A DNA stretch of 64,000 nt from Agapanthus africanus (taxonomy: Eukaryota > Streptophyta > Magnoliopsida > Asparagales > Amaryllidaceae), in NCBI GenBank assembly GCA_030015575.1, contig CM057337.1, positions 337,724,583 to 337,788,582 on the forward strand, given 5' to 3'. This document shows, one piece after another, positions 10,218-22,933 of this stretch. Every line of letters starts with the position of its first letter. The stretch's first letter is position 1. Under the pieces are notes generated by a model, which worked only from the letters and a program-made list of their open reading frames with translations, did no database searches and was not told the origin of the DNA. The position numbers were made by a program, and so were the translations under genes.

Positions 10218-12451
10218 TGCAGGGTTCCTAGGCACTCTAGTGAGGTCTCCCAAGCCATCAACCATGGCAATTTCAAAAATTATGGTGCCTACAAACCCTA
10301 AAGTACGGATCGTTTGCTAGATGTCTAGGCGAACAAAACTAGTTAACAAAATAACTAATGAGAATACGGAAATACAACCTTTGTAGATCCGGTCCTCCAC
10401 CTCCACGGCTCCGCAACGAGGTCGTCTCCGCTGTCCAAATCAAATCCGGGCTCTAGAGTCGGCTTCGTCGGAGAATGGGCAAGCTAGGTCGTCGATGTCC
10501 ATGCCGAAGATGATCTACGTCGAAGCATCGCAAGATCAAGCTCTCAACTTCACCAAGTCATGAAACTTGTGAAGTAAACACACTCTACTACTTGGCAAGA
10601 GGTAGAGGATGAAGAAATAGGAAGTGGGTAGACTTTAGTTTTGGATTTCTCACTCTTTTCCAACAATCACCATTGATGGACTTCAAGCTTCTTCACTTGA
10701 AGCAAGGAAGAAGAAGAAGGAAAAGGTTATGATAAGTTAAAAGAAAAATGAAAAGAAAATGAATTCTTATCATAATTTTAACTAGAGTTAAGTGTAGAGA
10801 ATGAATCATGGTTAGTGGGAATGGTTAGGGTTAAGGATGAGATAAGAATGGTTGACTTGAACAAAGCTTCATGAAGCTTCAACTAAAGAACAAAAGAAGC
10901 CACCATTCTTTTCTCATTTTCTTTTATTCATTTATCAAAAATAAAAAGGATAATTAAATAGATAAATGAATAACAAATTATAAACCCTAACCATTTCATT
11001 AACCAAGGTTTAATCTTTACACTTGAACCCTAGCATGACATGTATCATCAAACATGATACAATCAAGTGCACAAAAACATATCGCATATGCAATGCGCAC
11101 GAACCGAGTGAGAAAATCCGTCTAAAGTGAACCGATACTAGTTAATGCAAAGTAATATATCAAATATATAATTATGCATTAAATCATTAAATCAACACTT
11201 GATTCAATGATCCGGTCATGCGCACATAACTGACTGGTATCTAATATATCGGCTTATCGAATCAACGCTTGAATCGATAACTAGTTTATATCGCATACAA
11301 CCATTCGATATATTTATCGCGAGAATAGAATACGGTATCATATACACGCATTATTCTCGGTCCCGCACATATCTCATATGCACTCCTATTTCGTTTCGCT
11401 TGAGCCAGGAAACCTCTGTGTAGGACTCTAAAGACTCGTCAATACGCCGGCAGCAGGCGATGATCATATCAAACACCCACAAGCCGCAAGCGGTCTGCTA
11501 AACGTAACGGCCACCCGGGTATTGAGCGATCTGAAGATCGACGAGCAAGCCCGCTCACACTCCAGTGAATCCGACCAGTAACACTACCGTACAGTCCGGT
11601 CTGATTGTCTGATATGTCGCATATCTCGCCTAGGGGTGGTATACGTCAGACCCCAATAGCTCAATAAGTCGTGTCGATATGAGGTCTATAACTGTTCGAG
11701 AAACTACTGGTAACACTTACCAGTAAATCTCTGCAACCCTGGCCAGGGATTTCCTGTTATAGCCAATCGAACACAGCGCAACATTAACTCCCTATACCGG
11801 GAGAGACGAATCCCCTCCTATCGCTCATTGCCTCCATGTGACTCGGGAATGTACCCAAAAACCACCGTTTTGCACGCCCTCTTGGACGTGGTAAGATGGA
11901 AATCAAAGCACAGTGGGAACCACACAAGACTCTATGACGATCTCGGGTCAACAGACTACTCTGTACCAGTGTCACCAGAGAACTGCCATCTGACGTGAGG
12001 TATAATACCATCTGGGAGTTCTCGGCGAGTCCGTCCAGTGTACCCAGTCTCTACTGAGCACCCGTATATCTCCTCTGATGTCAAACACCGATGGATATGG
12101 GATCATCCATCGCCCATCTGTATGGGTCGAGAAGGTACACGCTAGTCTACTCTGGTATATCGATGCCCCGTCTCGATACACCCTCGACTAGGGACTGTGA
12201 AGGATGTACTTATAGACTACCATGTCCCCACTAGTATGATCCGCATCATAGTCCAGGTAGTCAAGTACAGATCCTAAGGGCTTTACCAACATGTAATAGA
12301 GAGACAATCAGTATACACGTTAAGGTAAAGAGCAACCAGATAGCATACTATCATGTCGAGCAAGAAAGTCCTCCCTATATATGTCCCAGCATCCACTACA
12401 ATATACATCCTATGTATAGTAATGGCCTCTAGGGCATACATATAACTAACA
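10218..12451 (-). repeat. Element A 5' LTR
   Basis: This copy is 2234 bp and differs from the left LTR at about six positions by eye, for example near 11379, 11606 and 11783. It would carry the element's promoter. It ends directly at the GTTGC duplication. Confidence 0.95.
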
Positions 12452-12456
12452 GTTGC
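12452..12456. repeat. Target-site duplication of element A (right), GTTGC
   Basis: It is identical to 2025-2029. Confidence 0.95.
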
Positions 12457-12814
12457 AGACTCGACGATGGAGGCTGAATACATCGCTGCCAACGATGCTG
12501 CCAAAGAGGCCGTCTGGTTGAAGTTCATTAGTGAACTTGGTGTGGTTCCATCCATTGAGTATCCAATACCTCTGTATTGCGATAACAATGGAGCTGTGAC
12601 TTTAGCCAAGGAACCCAGATCCCATCAGAAGTCCAGACATATTCTGAGGAGGTATCACCTGATCAGGAAGATAGTTGATCGCCGGGAGATCGAGGTCAGG
12701 ATAGTAGATACGAAGGACAACACTGCGGATCCACTCACGAAGGCCATTCCCCAGATACAGTTTGAGAGATTATTCGGGATGCTAGGTATGAGATACTACA
12801 GCAGCTGGACTTAG
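12457..12814 (+). pseudogene. Element X pol, part 2: RNase H C-terminal half
   Basis: This continues the frame broken at 2029. It encodes the MEAEYIAA motif with the catalytic Glu, LYCDNNGAV, EPRSHQKSRHILRRYHLIR and the NTADPLTKAIP tail, ending in TAG at 12812-12814. This half has no internal stop. It is better preserved than the pol of element A, which interrupted it. The polypurine tract follows at once, so this is the genuine end of the X polyprotein. Confidence 0.92.
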
Positions 12815-12815
12815 T

Positions 12816-12828
12816 GCAAGTGGGAGAT
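12816..12828 (+). other. Element X polypurine tract
   Basis: GCAAGTGGGAGAT lies directly before the X 3' LTR. Confidence 0.93.
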
Positions 12829-15027
12829 TGTTAGTTATGTATAAGCCCTAGAGGCCATTATTGTACATATGATGTATATTATGAAGGATGCTTAGATATA
12901 TACAGAGAGGACTTTCTTGCTCGTCATGATAGTATGCTATTTGGTTTCACTTTATCTTAACATGTTGATTTGTATTGGTTTACTGTCTTTCCTCAGATGT
13001 TGATAAAGCCCTTAGGATCTGTACTCGACTACTGGGATTATGATGAGATCATACTAGTGGGGCCATGGTAGTCAATGAGTACATCCTATAAATGTTCCTA
13101 GTCGAGGGTATATCGAGACGGGGCATCGATACACCAGAGTAGACTAGCGTATACGCATCTTGACCCATATGATGGGCGATGGATGATCCCATATCTATCG
13201 GTGTTTGACATCAAGGATGGTGTACGGGTGATCAGTGGAGACTGGGTACACTGGACGGACTCGCCGAGAACTCCCAGATGGTGATATACCACACGTCAAA
13301 TGGTAGTTCTCCGGTGACACTGGTACAGGGTAGTCTGTAGACCCGAGATCGTTATAGAGTCTTGTGTGATTCCCACTGTGCTTTGATTTCCACCTTACCA
13401 CGTCTAAGAGGGCATACAAAACGGTGGCTTTAGGGTACAGTCCCGAATCACATGGAGGCAATGAGCGATAGGAGGGGATTCGTCTCTCTCGGTATAGGGA
13501 GTTGATGTTGTGCTGTGTTCGATTGGCTATAACTGGAAGTCCCTGGCCAGGGCTAATATAGAGATATACTGGTAAGTGTTACCAGTAGTTTCTCGACCTG
13601 TTATGAGCCTCACATCGACACGACTTATCGGTTACTGGTGTCTGACGTATACCATCCCAAGACTTGATATGCGACATATCAGACGAACAGACCGGACTGT
13701 ACGGGAGTGTTACTGATTGGATTCACAGGATAACGGACAGGCTAGCTTGTTGATCTTCTGATCGGTCAATACCTGGGTGGCTGTTACGTTTAGCTGACCG
13801 CTTGCAGCTAGTGGGTGTTTGATATGATCATCACCTGCTACCGGCGTATTGACGATTCTTTAGAGTCCTACACAGAGGTTTCTTGGCTCAGGCAAAATAG
13901 AGTAGAGGCACATATGTGATATGTGCAGGACCGAGGATAATGCGATATATGATACCGTATAATATTCTCGCGATATTTAGATATGAACCGGGACATCGGA
14001 TCAAGTGTTGATTCGATGAATCGGTACATGATATATTAGTCGGTTATATTCGATATAGCCGAATCGTCGGATCAAGTGTTGATTCGATGATTTATTGTAT
14101 AATGATATATATGATATATTGTATTATATTATCTAATATTGGCTCGCTTTATCATTTCATTTTCTCACCGGATTAATACATTGATATATATGCGATATAT
14201 GTTAATTGTATTATTTTCTTTTGTTGCAAATATATAATATATATGTGATATATATTATTGTGACATGATATGATTTATTATGAAACATGTTTAGGGATGA
14301 TAAAAAGAGTTTAGGGTTTGATTAGGGTTAGCTCCTTCTCGTTCATTCTAGAAGGATTTTATTTTGTCTTGGTTAAGATATTATGGTTGATACTTATTCA
14401 TTACTCATTCTTAACCTAACCAAACCCTAGCTCTAGTTTATTCTCTACATAGGTTAAGCCTCTCATCCTTGACCATGGTTCCATAAGAAATCATATATTC
14501 TTATCTACTATTCATCACAAAAGGATTATCTCATTTATTCTTCATCTTCTTCTCTTGAGTTTGAGAAAGAGCTAACTTGTGATTTCTTTTGTGATGATTT
14601 CTTGTGAGAAAATGATATAAAAAGAAAGCATAAATACTACTCCATCATCCACATCTAATCTAGCCCATTAGATTAGGGTGTTCACCTCATTAGAGTGAGA
14701 GAGCTTGAGTTATTGCAATTTCGACGTAGATCATCGGAGAAAAGGAATACGACAAGCTATCATGGATCGTTCGAGTCGTGGAGCCTCTCTTGAGTCTGGG
14801 AGATCGTGGATCGCGGCGAAGGGACTTCTACTCGGAGCTTGTGAAGCGAAGGAGCGGACTACAAAGGTTGTAATCCCTCACACATAATAGTAAAGATGTT
14901 TACTTGCATGTTAAACCCTAATAATCTAGCAAAGATCCCGGCTTTGTGTTGTTCGGCACGTCTAAAATTTAATTCGGGCATGTTTGATGCCTTATGAACC
15001 TTCACAAGAGTGCCTAGGAACCCTACA
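12829..15027 (+). repeat. Element X 3' LTR
   Basis: This LTR of about 2199 bp runs from TGTTAGTTATGTATAAGCCC to CCTAGGAACCCTACA. It belongs to the same family as the A LTRs but is clearly diverged. U3 palindromes are at 13994-14018 (arms CATCGGATCAA and TTGATTCGATG), 14041-14061 (a CGGTTATAT-type palindrome) and 14067-14087. A weak TATA-like TATAAAA lies near 14616. The short frame at 14705-14887 is LTR sequence, not a gene. Confidence 0.92.
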
Positions 15028-15148
15028 AAAAGAATGTAACAACTCCATTTTTAGTGTACAAAAATTTGCTTTAAAATTAATGTATACATGGGGTATTTAC
15101 ATTTACTATTATTACTTAAGTAATTAATTAACTCCATAATTACAAGAA

Positions 15149-15217
15149 GGAGCTTGTAGCTCATTGGTAATACCTTGCATTGCTGAACCAAGTCACCAGA
15201 GTTCAAATCCCATGCCC
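15149..15217 (+). other. tRNA-like segment with A-box and B-box motifs
   Basis: TAGCTCATTGG (15157-15167) fits the internal A box and GAGTTCAAATCCC (15199-15211) fits the B box, spaced as in a tRNA gene. The acceptor ends do not pair well and the D arm is poor, so it is not a working tRNA gene. It may be a tRNA-derived SINE head or an old tRNA pseudogene carried in the LTR. Confidence 0.5.
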
Positions 15218-15379
15218 TACATTATTTTTAATATTATTTTGTTTTAAAATTTATAGAAACCCAACAGTCCAAACGAGATAACTCCAAAATTTCCCACTAC
15301 CCATGAAAAACTGAAGGTACTAGTGACTACCTCCGGTGACCCCCTACCTTCCGAGCCTTCAACTCGGCCAGACTCGACT

Positions 15380-15446
15380 GAGTCGGCCGGCGGACCGGCC
15401 GACTCGGGCCGGTGCCGCCGGCCGGACTCGGCCGGTCGGCCGAGTC
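15380..15446. repeat. Two adjacent GC-rich palindromes in LTR K
   Basis: At 15380-15405, 11-nt arms (GAGTCGGCCGG and its complement) pair perfectly around four bases. At 15425-15446, 10-nt arms (GACTCGGCCG) pair perfectly around two bases. The surrounding sequence is AT-rich. They lie about 180-240 bp upstream of a TATA box. Confidence 0.9.
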
Positions 15447-15622
15447 GTCAACTACAATTGTGTGGCTTTTGATCTTCCCCACTCCCCTGCATACTTCAAT
15501 TTCTGATATCAATTCCAGAGACCCCATTAAACCTCATTTACTACATTTTTAATACATTTTTCATACATTTTTACATTTTTAAAAAATTAAAACCCTACAT
15601 CTACCCTAACTCTAGCCTAACC

Positions 15623-15631
15623 CTATAAATA
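15623..15631 (+). promoter_or_regulatory. Putative TATA box of LTR K
   Basis: CTATAAATA is followed by CT-rich sequence (CCCTACCCTCTACCC), as expected at a plant retrotransposon transcription start. The position, about 590 bp into the LTR, is compatible with a U3/R boundary. Confidence 0.5.
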
Positions 15632-16197
15632 CACCCCTACCCTCTACCCTCTACCCTAAAACTCTGAGCCAACTCTCTAAAATTTCTAAGAAACTTGTGT
15701 ACTTTGAAAACGAGCATGAAGCGAAGTTACGACGAATTTTCCGGCAAACTTCCGACGATCATTCTAGGAGCTCCCGGCGATGAAGTGACACACCGGTGAC
15801 TCCTCCCGTTGCACCTCCCTCTCTTTGTTGTCCTAAACCCGTAAGTCCCATTTCTATCTTCCTTTTCTATTCTAAAAATACGGATTTACAAAACCTGACG
15901 GAATCGGAATAAATCCGATTTCCGATTCGGTTTTCTTTATAAAACTTCACTTCTCGTTAATACAATTATGCTTAAACTCTCTCATGTTGACTATTAAACA
16001 CTAATCAACCAAATTGATCAAGTTTCATATCGCAAAATAATTGCTAGTTCCTTTTACCGTATTTTTTTTCATTTAAATACCACATAGTTCCTTTTGCGAC
16101 ATTTAAACCATTAAACTTGTTATACCTTTAAGTAAATCATCGAGATAACGATCTACCTCCCCACACACTCATATGCAACATAGCATGATACCCTCGG

Positions 16198-16582
16198 GAA
16201 CATAGAATACGGGAAATCGACATCTTTACAAATAAATAACTTTTGAGCTAATAAAAAAATATCTAGACTCAGCCAATTAAGGACTGTCGCGCTCATTAGG
16301 ACAGAGGAAGGTTGTGGCCATTCAGTCGTTTATCTAAACCCGACTTTGTGGTGCCTAGGCTAGACAAGTGAGAAAGGTAACTTTAAAAGGCCCGTCTCAC
16401 GGTGATTCGTGAGCGAAACCCTCCTTTCTTCACTTGTACTTACCTGGCCATAATTGGCGGTGAAGAGGCGATTTGAGGGATATCTCACAACTTGTCGCTT
16501 TGGACCAGTTAAGAGCAGTGTAGATGATTTAGGAGACTCTAGAACATACAATACGGGAAATCGACATCTTTACAAATAAATA
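16198..16582. repeat. 41-bp direct repeat spaced 344 bp in LTR K
   Basis: The stretches 16198-16238 and 16542-16582 match except at one position (core AATACGGGAAATCGACATCT). The bases between show no similarity to other parts of the window. A local duplication or an inserted segment would each explain it. Confidence 0.8.
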
Positions 16583-18307
16583 CCATAATTAATAAAACCA
16601 TTTTTCTTAATGATTAGTATTTATACAAATCTTTGTAAAGCGCCGCTACAAACCATTTGGGGAACCCGTTTGGGATGGTGCGGATTATCGCACATCCTCG
16701 GGCTTAATAGTGCGAGTTTCAGACCTTCGCAAGGAGCATTTGGTCTCGAAATATTTAAAATACGACATCTTAAGAAAACGAGATTTCTAGAATATTATAT
16801 ATATACTAAAATTATTTTCATATAAATATATGTATATGTAACATAAAAATATATATTTTGAATTATTACAAATATTTCACTTTTTCTAAAAATGTCACAA
16901 GAATCATTTTACACTAAAATACCATGAATTCCATACAAAACCAATATTACCAATAAATACCATTTATTATTAAAATATGATATTTTCAATAGAAATATCA
17001 CAATATAAAATCTACATTCATTACAACTCTAAAGACGATTAATAAATACTTGGGGTGTACTTTGAAAAGTATATAAAAGTATTTTTACATAAACCCCCCT
17101 CAAATTCTATAATTTACCATAAGGACCCTAGTAAATATAGGTTTAAGCGGGACCAATCTCTTTGGCCTCAAGGAGCCGGAGAAGTGGGTGCTTGTCTATC
17201 TAAGGTAGACAACTTAACAACGGTGTTATCAATACGGTAATCATCTTGGAAAAAGGACACAAATCCTGCCGCCCATGTGCAGCGGTTACCGATAATATCA
17301 AAACAATCAGGACTTCAATTTACCTTTCTAATTGTCTGACTCAGTTTGAGTCTCATTATAATCTGACTTGAATATGATTCAAGTACAATCTACAATCTAC
17401 AATCTTCAATATTACAATTCAACATGAATCCATGAATCCAATTATCAATTTATACAACTTGACTGAACCGAACCATGGATATACATTCCATTTACATGAT
17501 TCTCCGGTTATTCCATTTACATGATTCTACGGTTACATCCGTTTACTGATATCATGGTTTCGGTCAGTCATCCAATTATACAATCAATACAATATACAAT
17601 ACAAACACTACAACCAAGACATCTCGGGGTTTAAGGGGTAGACTGGTACGGAAGGTGTTAAAAGTGGCACGAGACTGCAAGATTTAAGACACCTAACCGT
17701 ATTCAATTACGGTTGTTCCGGGTTGTATAACGGAGCCTTATACTCTATATTTCATTTGCCCTGGTCTCTAGCATATTAAGACCCCTCTCGTATATAATGG
17801 TATCCTTCTGTACCAAGCTACAAACAACAGTGTTAACACGACATTATAGCAATTTAATACAAATTTAAAAGATACCTTCTTATTCTGTCTATTCTACTTT
17901 TCTCTTATCTTTGGGACTTACCGAGCGATCTGTTCGCTGACGACATTCTCTTTCTTTCTTCTTTGAATGTCGTCAGGTGATTTGGACCCGTCAGAGATCG
18001 AGCCCACTACTGAAAATTTGGACCAGTTCAGTGAAGATCCCGAGCTCTAGTCATTGTACACTTTCCAATCAGTACTTTCATTTCTGTTATGCCATTGTTT
18101 AAGCATTGCTTTTTATTCAGTTGTATTTACTTTTCATGCATTGTACAAAAGAATGTTAATAAATAAAGTTGTTGTTCAGTTTATATCTCTTGTCTCTTGT
18201 GCTTACTTATATATTGCTTAGATACGCTTAGCGTATTTACTTCACAGTAAATACGTAGCGGCCCAGTCCCGTCCTCTTCACCGTATACCGGGAAGAGGGG
18301 CATGACA

Positions 18308-19697
18308 GTAGACTAGTGTGTACGTTTCTTGACCCTGTATGGGGCGATGGTTGATCCCATAACCATTGGTGTTTGACATCAAAGATTGTAGCTCATTAAA
18401 GAATGGGTACACTGAACAGGACTCGCCGAGAACTCCTAGATGGTACTGTACCTATCGTCAGATAGCAATTCTCTGGTGACACTGGTACATGTTAGTCTGT
18501 AGACCCGAGATAGTCATAGAGTCTTGTGTGGTTCCCACTGTGCTTTGATTTACTCCCTACCACGGCTCAAAGGAGTCATGCAAACAGGTGGATTTTGGGT
18601 ACAGTCCCGAGTCACATGGAGGCAATGAGCGAAAGGAGGGGTTTCGTCTCTCCCGGCATAGGGAGTTGATGTTGCGTTATGCTCGATTGGCTATAACAGG
18701 AAGTCCCTGGCCAGGGCTGTTGATGAGATTTACTGCTAAGAGTTATCAGTAGTTTCTCATACTATTATAGGCCACATATCGGCATGACTTATCAAATTAT
18801 TGGGGTCTAATAATTCCACCCCCAGACTTGATATACGACATATCAGACGAAGAGACCGGACTGTACGGTAAGTGTTACTTATAGGCTTTATGGAAGTTTG
18901 GACAAGCTTGCTTGTTGATCGTCTATTCGCTTAATACCTAGGTAGCCATTACGTCCAGCTAGTACCGCTGACAGCTTATGGGTAACTGATGTGATCATTA
19001 CCTACTGCTGGCATATTGACGAGTCTTTAGAGTCCCACATAGAAGTTTCCTAGTTCAGGCGAAACGAAGTAGGGCACATATGCTGATATGTGCGGGAGCC
19101 AGATTAAATACGAGTATGTGATACCGTATTCTAATATGGCGGTTATTTGTTATCGGTTAGGTTATATGTGATATAACCGGATTATTTAATCAAGTGTTGA
19201 TTTGATAATGTGATATACAAATAAAGGATATTAGTCGGTTATATGTGTTATAACTTGATTATTAAATTAAGTGTTGATTTAATAATTTGATATATATTTA
19301 TATTTGATATAATTATATGTTAACTAATATTATGCTCACTAATTGTTTTCTTTATATATATATATATATGATATATATATATATATATTATGAAGCATGG
19401 TTAAATTTTCTATTTTGTGAAAATAGAAAATGAGGTGGAAAATGGGGGGACTTTTGTGGTATGGTGCATAGCATGGCTTATTCATTTTTTTATTACTCTT
19501 GACTCACTATTGAAGCATGGTTCTATTTTTTATTTGATGAAAATGGTATGCTTCAATAAGTGAGATAATATGAGGAGCCATTCTTTGCTTGCTTCAGTGA
19601 AGTTCTTTTTTGCCTTAGCCATTTTTGAGCTCTATCCATTTTCTTTCTTCTTCTTTCTCCTGTCTCAAAGCTCTAACACTCACATGTGATGTGAACT
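18308..19697 (+). repeat. Copia LTR fragment Y, broken on both sides
   Basis: It aligns with the X/A LTR family from the GTAGACTAG point onward (X about 13136). It includes the CGTCAGATAGC block, the CTGGCCAGGG block, the ACTGTACGGTAAGTGTTACT block and two U3 palindrome pairs near 19150-19290. K removes its start and H interrupts it at 19697. A TA-rich simple repeat lies at 19351-19389. There is no coding sequence. Confidence 0.85.
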
Positions 19698-22600
19698 TGT
19701 CATGACCCAAAATTTGGCACGTGACCGGCACTTAAACCACGTGACGTCAACAAGCGTAACGCAATTTAAGTAAGCCAAAAATGCAGAAATCTAAACATCA
19801 AAAGTAGTAAGTGATAAAAAAACATTGTTAAAAACATTTGGAAATCTCAAATAAAAATCTTTATACTTAAGTTTATTTTCTTAAAAATTTCGGCAGCACC
19901 TCCTTTGTAAAAACCAGCCCCGAAACGGATACAAATATATGATATAACTAAAGCATCCCCAAACGGGAACAAATCACGCCTAAAGGAAGAAACAACCACC
20001 ACAAGCATAAATATATGATGCCGTAGCGAAGAAATAGACAGTATAAGTGAAAAACAACATAAGGAGATAAAACTACATAATAAAGGCCGGTTCACATGAG
20101 CACGACACCCAGAGTCACAAAATATACAATATCGTCCTCACAACTCGTCTCTAAGTCAATAGATGAAATGGTAGATGGAGAGTACTAGATACAATGAGAG
20201 ATATACAATGAATATAAACGGATAACCGCGAACCCACTTATAGCAAAAAGGCTCAAAGTCAACCGTAGCGGTATCCGCTGAAAAAGATACAGTAAGAAGC
20301 CCTGCCGCAACGACTGTGAGGGTCAAGCCTGCAAAACACTGTGGCACAATGGGGGTAAGTTGCCAAATCGTGAATAGTAAGTAACATCATACAGATAATC
20401 GCAAGTATGCACGTACAACGATAATCTATCATATGCAATCTGATAGCATAGATATGGTAATATAGATATGCAACAATCATGAAAAGTACTCTATCAGGTA
20501 CTACAAATATATAAAGCAATGCATATCAAATGAATGCTGAGTATGGGATAAAACATATCATCATCAACGACTCATCATCGTGGAAAAACCGGTGTCCATC
20601 AACGACACCCTAAATTCCATTACCTCAGGCGCCGACACTCTGATCGGCCTTCATATCCTATAAATCTTATGGAACCTGAGTACCCAACATCAGCACTCGA
20701 AAACATCATGAAAAATCGTGTCCAACATCGACACGCAAATCCACATAACTCGGGCTCCGTCAGTCCGGATCGTCCCACGGGCTCTGTCAGTCCGGATCGG
20801 CCCATATCTATCTCACGGCTCGGGTCGGTATCCTCCGGATAACCGCCGGGTCTAACCAATCACCAGTATGTAATAGTCCCTCTGCCAGGCTCATCGTCTA
20901 CTGCACAACATCCCTTTCTTGCCTCGGGATACCATACTGGGTCCACCATGAACCCGCAAACGGATTATCCAGCTCCTCGAATCGGGTTTCTAACACAAGT
21001 CTCAGAACCGAGAAAACTCATGGTGGACGCACTGAAATATCATATCAAGATAAACCGGGTTTTCCAAACAATGCATACTTTCTTGAAATATCCCCACGGT
21101 TCTCAAATCCATAAATCACATGAAATCCGTATCTTAATGCGTAAATCCATGAAATATGATATATGCAACATAAAACCGTAATATGAGCATATCAAGGGAA
21201 AACAGCTCTTTTAAACGAATCCAAATTTTAAATATATCACGCGATTCCCAATTCCTCTGAAATCAAATGCAACATCATATAAAGGTGTACATGTAGCTAT
21301 GTATGCACGATGCCTTTTATATGCGCAATAGAACAAGAATCAATGTCTCCATGTCAATAACAATACAATACCACAAATGTGTATAGGTTGTGCGTGTCAT
21401 GGCAATTATCGACGGTGTGAGTGTAGCATACAATTTAGTGCTCGTGCAACATGAACCATCAGTAATGGTGCAGTGTCCACTAGGTACTAAGTCAAGACAC
21501 AACAAGTAGCGGTATGTAATGATGCTCATGCGCAATCAACATGTATGCATATAAACATGCGGCAATAATATCATAGCTAGCCCTGACGCTTAACGCCATA
21601 TCGGCGATTTCCCCGTAGATGTTAAATCTACTCACCGATGATCTCAAGCTAGGTAAATCCAACCACCTACTTTCCTTTCTTCGCAGCGTCCGAAGTCCCC
21701 GCCTGCGATCCTATTAACACAAAACACAATAACGCGTGGATTTAGCAAACTCCACAATAATAATGAACACAACGCCAATTTAACGAAATGGTTCCCTTAA
21801 GCTACAAAAGGGTTCGCTTAGCGGCTAACGTATGTGGCAACATCACCAAATCAAACCTACGGCAGCAAGCTATCCGAAACACTAAAACTACGTCGGATAT
21901 CGTAACGCGCATAGTCGAAACACTAAAAACTAGCAATTTGATCCCAGATTTTACATACTGTCCAAACCTAAAAATCTAGCAGTACCAATATCCCAAAATA
22001 CCTACAGACAGCCACCCTACAAACCACAACTCCCCAGGTCCCTACACAGCCGAGCTCGCCGGAAAATAACCCAATGTCGCAGGCCAAAACAGGTGGGATT
22101 AGGTTCGGGTTTCAGGTGAACACTCAGGGACTACAACAAAACACTACTATATTGCTAGATTTTCTCTTAACAACTCATGGTCACAGCAGATCACAGACAC
22201 CCTATAATGACACTAAAAATATGATATGGGCTCAAAACTACATCTTAACAACTACTAAGTCACACAACATTGTAAGAACCTAATTAACAGTTTAGAGATC
22301 ATTACCTATCCACACTTGCTCAAAATCCTAGCTTTCCATACTCCAAGTGATCTTAGAAGCTAAACTTGGCTTGTGAAGGATTTTAGTAATTTGTAGTGGA
22401 GATTTGGTTTGGGTTTTGTGAAGATTTGGGTTAGGGTTTCAGTTAAGGGTTTGAGGGAGATGAGATGAAGAAAATATGTTGTGAATGAGGGAGTGAGGTA
22501 AATGAGGGTGTATGTGTGAGTGAGGGATGAGGGAATGAGAGGGTGAGAGTAGTATGAGCCATGCCTCCCTCTTCTCTCTCCTTATTAAATGCAAGGCATG

Positions 22601-22933
22601 CTTGCCCATGCCTCATGATGCATGTCAACCCTCTCTCTCTCTCCCCCTCCCAAGTCAACCTAAAATTCAAACCTTTTAATTTTTAAAACAAAATAATTTA
22701 TATAATTACATAATACAACTTAATGGAAAGGGGTTAAGGTGTCATGGCTACTTAAGCAAGGTTAACCCTAATTAACCCTATGTTAACATGCACAAGTATG
22801 TGCAAGCCCGAAATAATTAATAATAAAATATTAATTAACTTTTATAAAATATGTGAAAACTATTTTGGTAAACGTTTTATTAAAAATCCGCATTATCGCT
22901 TAATTAATACTAATCGCATTCTAAGGTGTTACA
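19698..22933 (-). repeat. Gypsy element H 3' LTR (3.2 kb)
   Basis: On the element strand it begins TGTAACACC and ends GGGTCATGACA. It follows directly after a pol C-terminus whose stop codon overlaps the LTR start. Parts match the G LTRs, such as the TCAGTCCGGATCG blocks and the AACCCGCAAACGGAT block near 20950. A short tandem duplication of the TCAGTCCGGATCG segment lies at about 20752-20800. Reading frames inside it show no known domain. Confidence 0.85.

Larger units (their letters stand above)
2030..12451 (-). mobile_element. Complete non-autonomous Ty1/copia retrotransposon A (10.4 kb)
   Basis: Read on the minus strand the order is 5' LTR (10218-12451), primer-binding site (10205-10216), non-coding leader (about 7032-10204), decayed pol (4278-7031), polypurine tract (4264-4276) and 3' LTR (2030-4263). 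LTRs begin TGTTAG and end CTGCA. Both are exactly 2234 bp with about six differences found by eye. A 5-bp duplication flanks it. No gag-like frame or CCHC knuckle is seen. Integration was therefore recent, yet pol is full of stops and frame breaks, so the element was probably mobilised by proteins from elsewhere. It lies inside the RNase H region of a relative, element X. Confidence 0.95.
15035..18307 (+). repeat. Gypsy-type LTR K (3.3 kb)
   Basis: It starts TGTAACAAC and ends GGGGCATGACA, the same terminal style as the minus-strand gypsy LTRs H and G. To its right is the middle of a copia LTR (Y), so K inserted into Y; the right flank GTAGA should recur beyond its other end. To its left, after seven bases (AAAAGAA, possibly the end of K's own polypurine tract), is the X LTR. 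It carries a tRNA-like segment, two GC-rich palindromes, a TATA box and a 41-bp spaced repeat. AATAAATAAAG near 18155 could serve as a polyadenylation signal. No coding region is seen. Confidence 0.8.

Noticed and set aside
15149-15217. Functional tRNA gene
   Set aside because: Acceptor and D stems do not pair properly; kept only as a tRNA-like segment.
15590-15660. Telomere-like CCCTAACCCT runs
   Set aside because: The units are irregular (CTACCCT, CCCTATAAA) and lie inside an LTR next to a TATA box; not a telomeric array.
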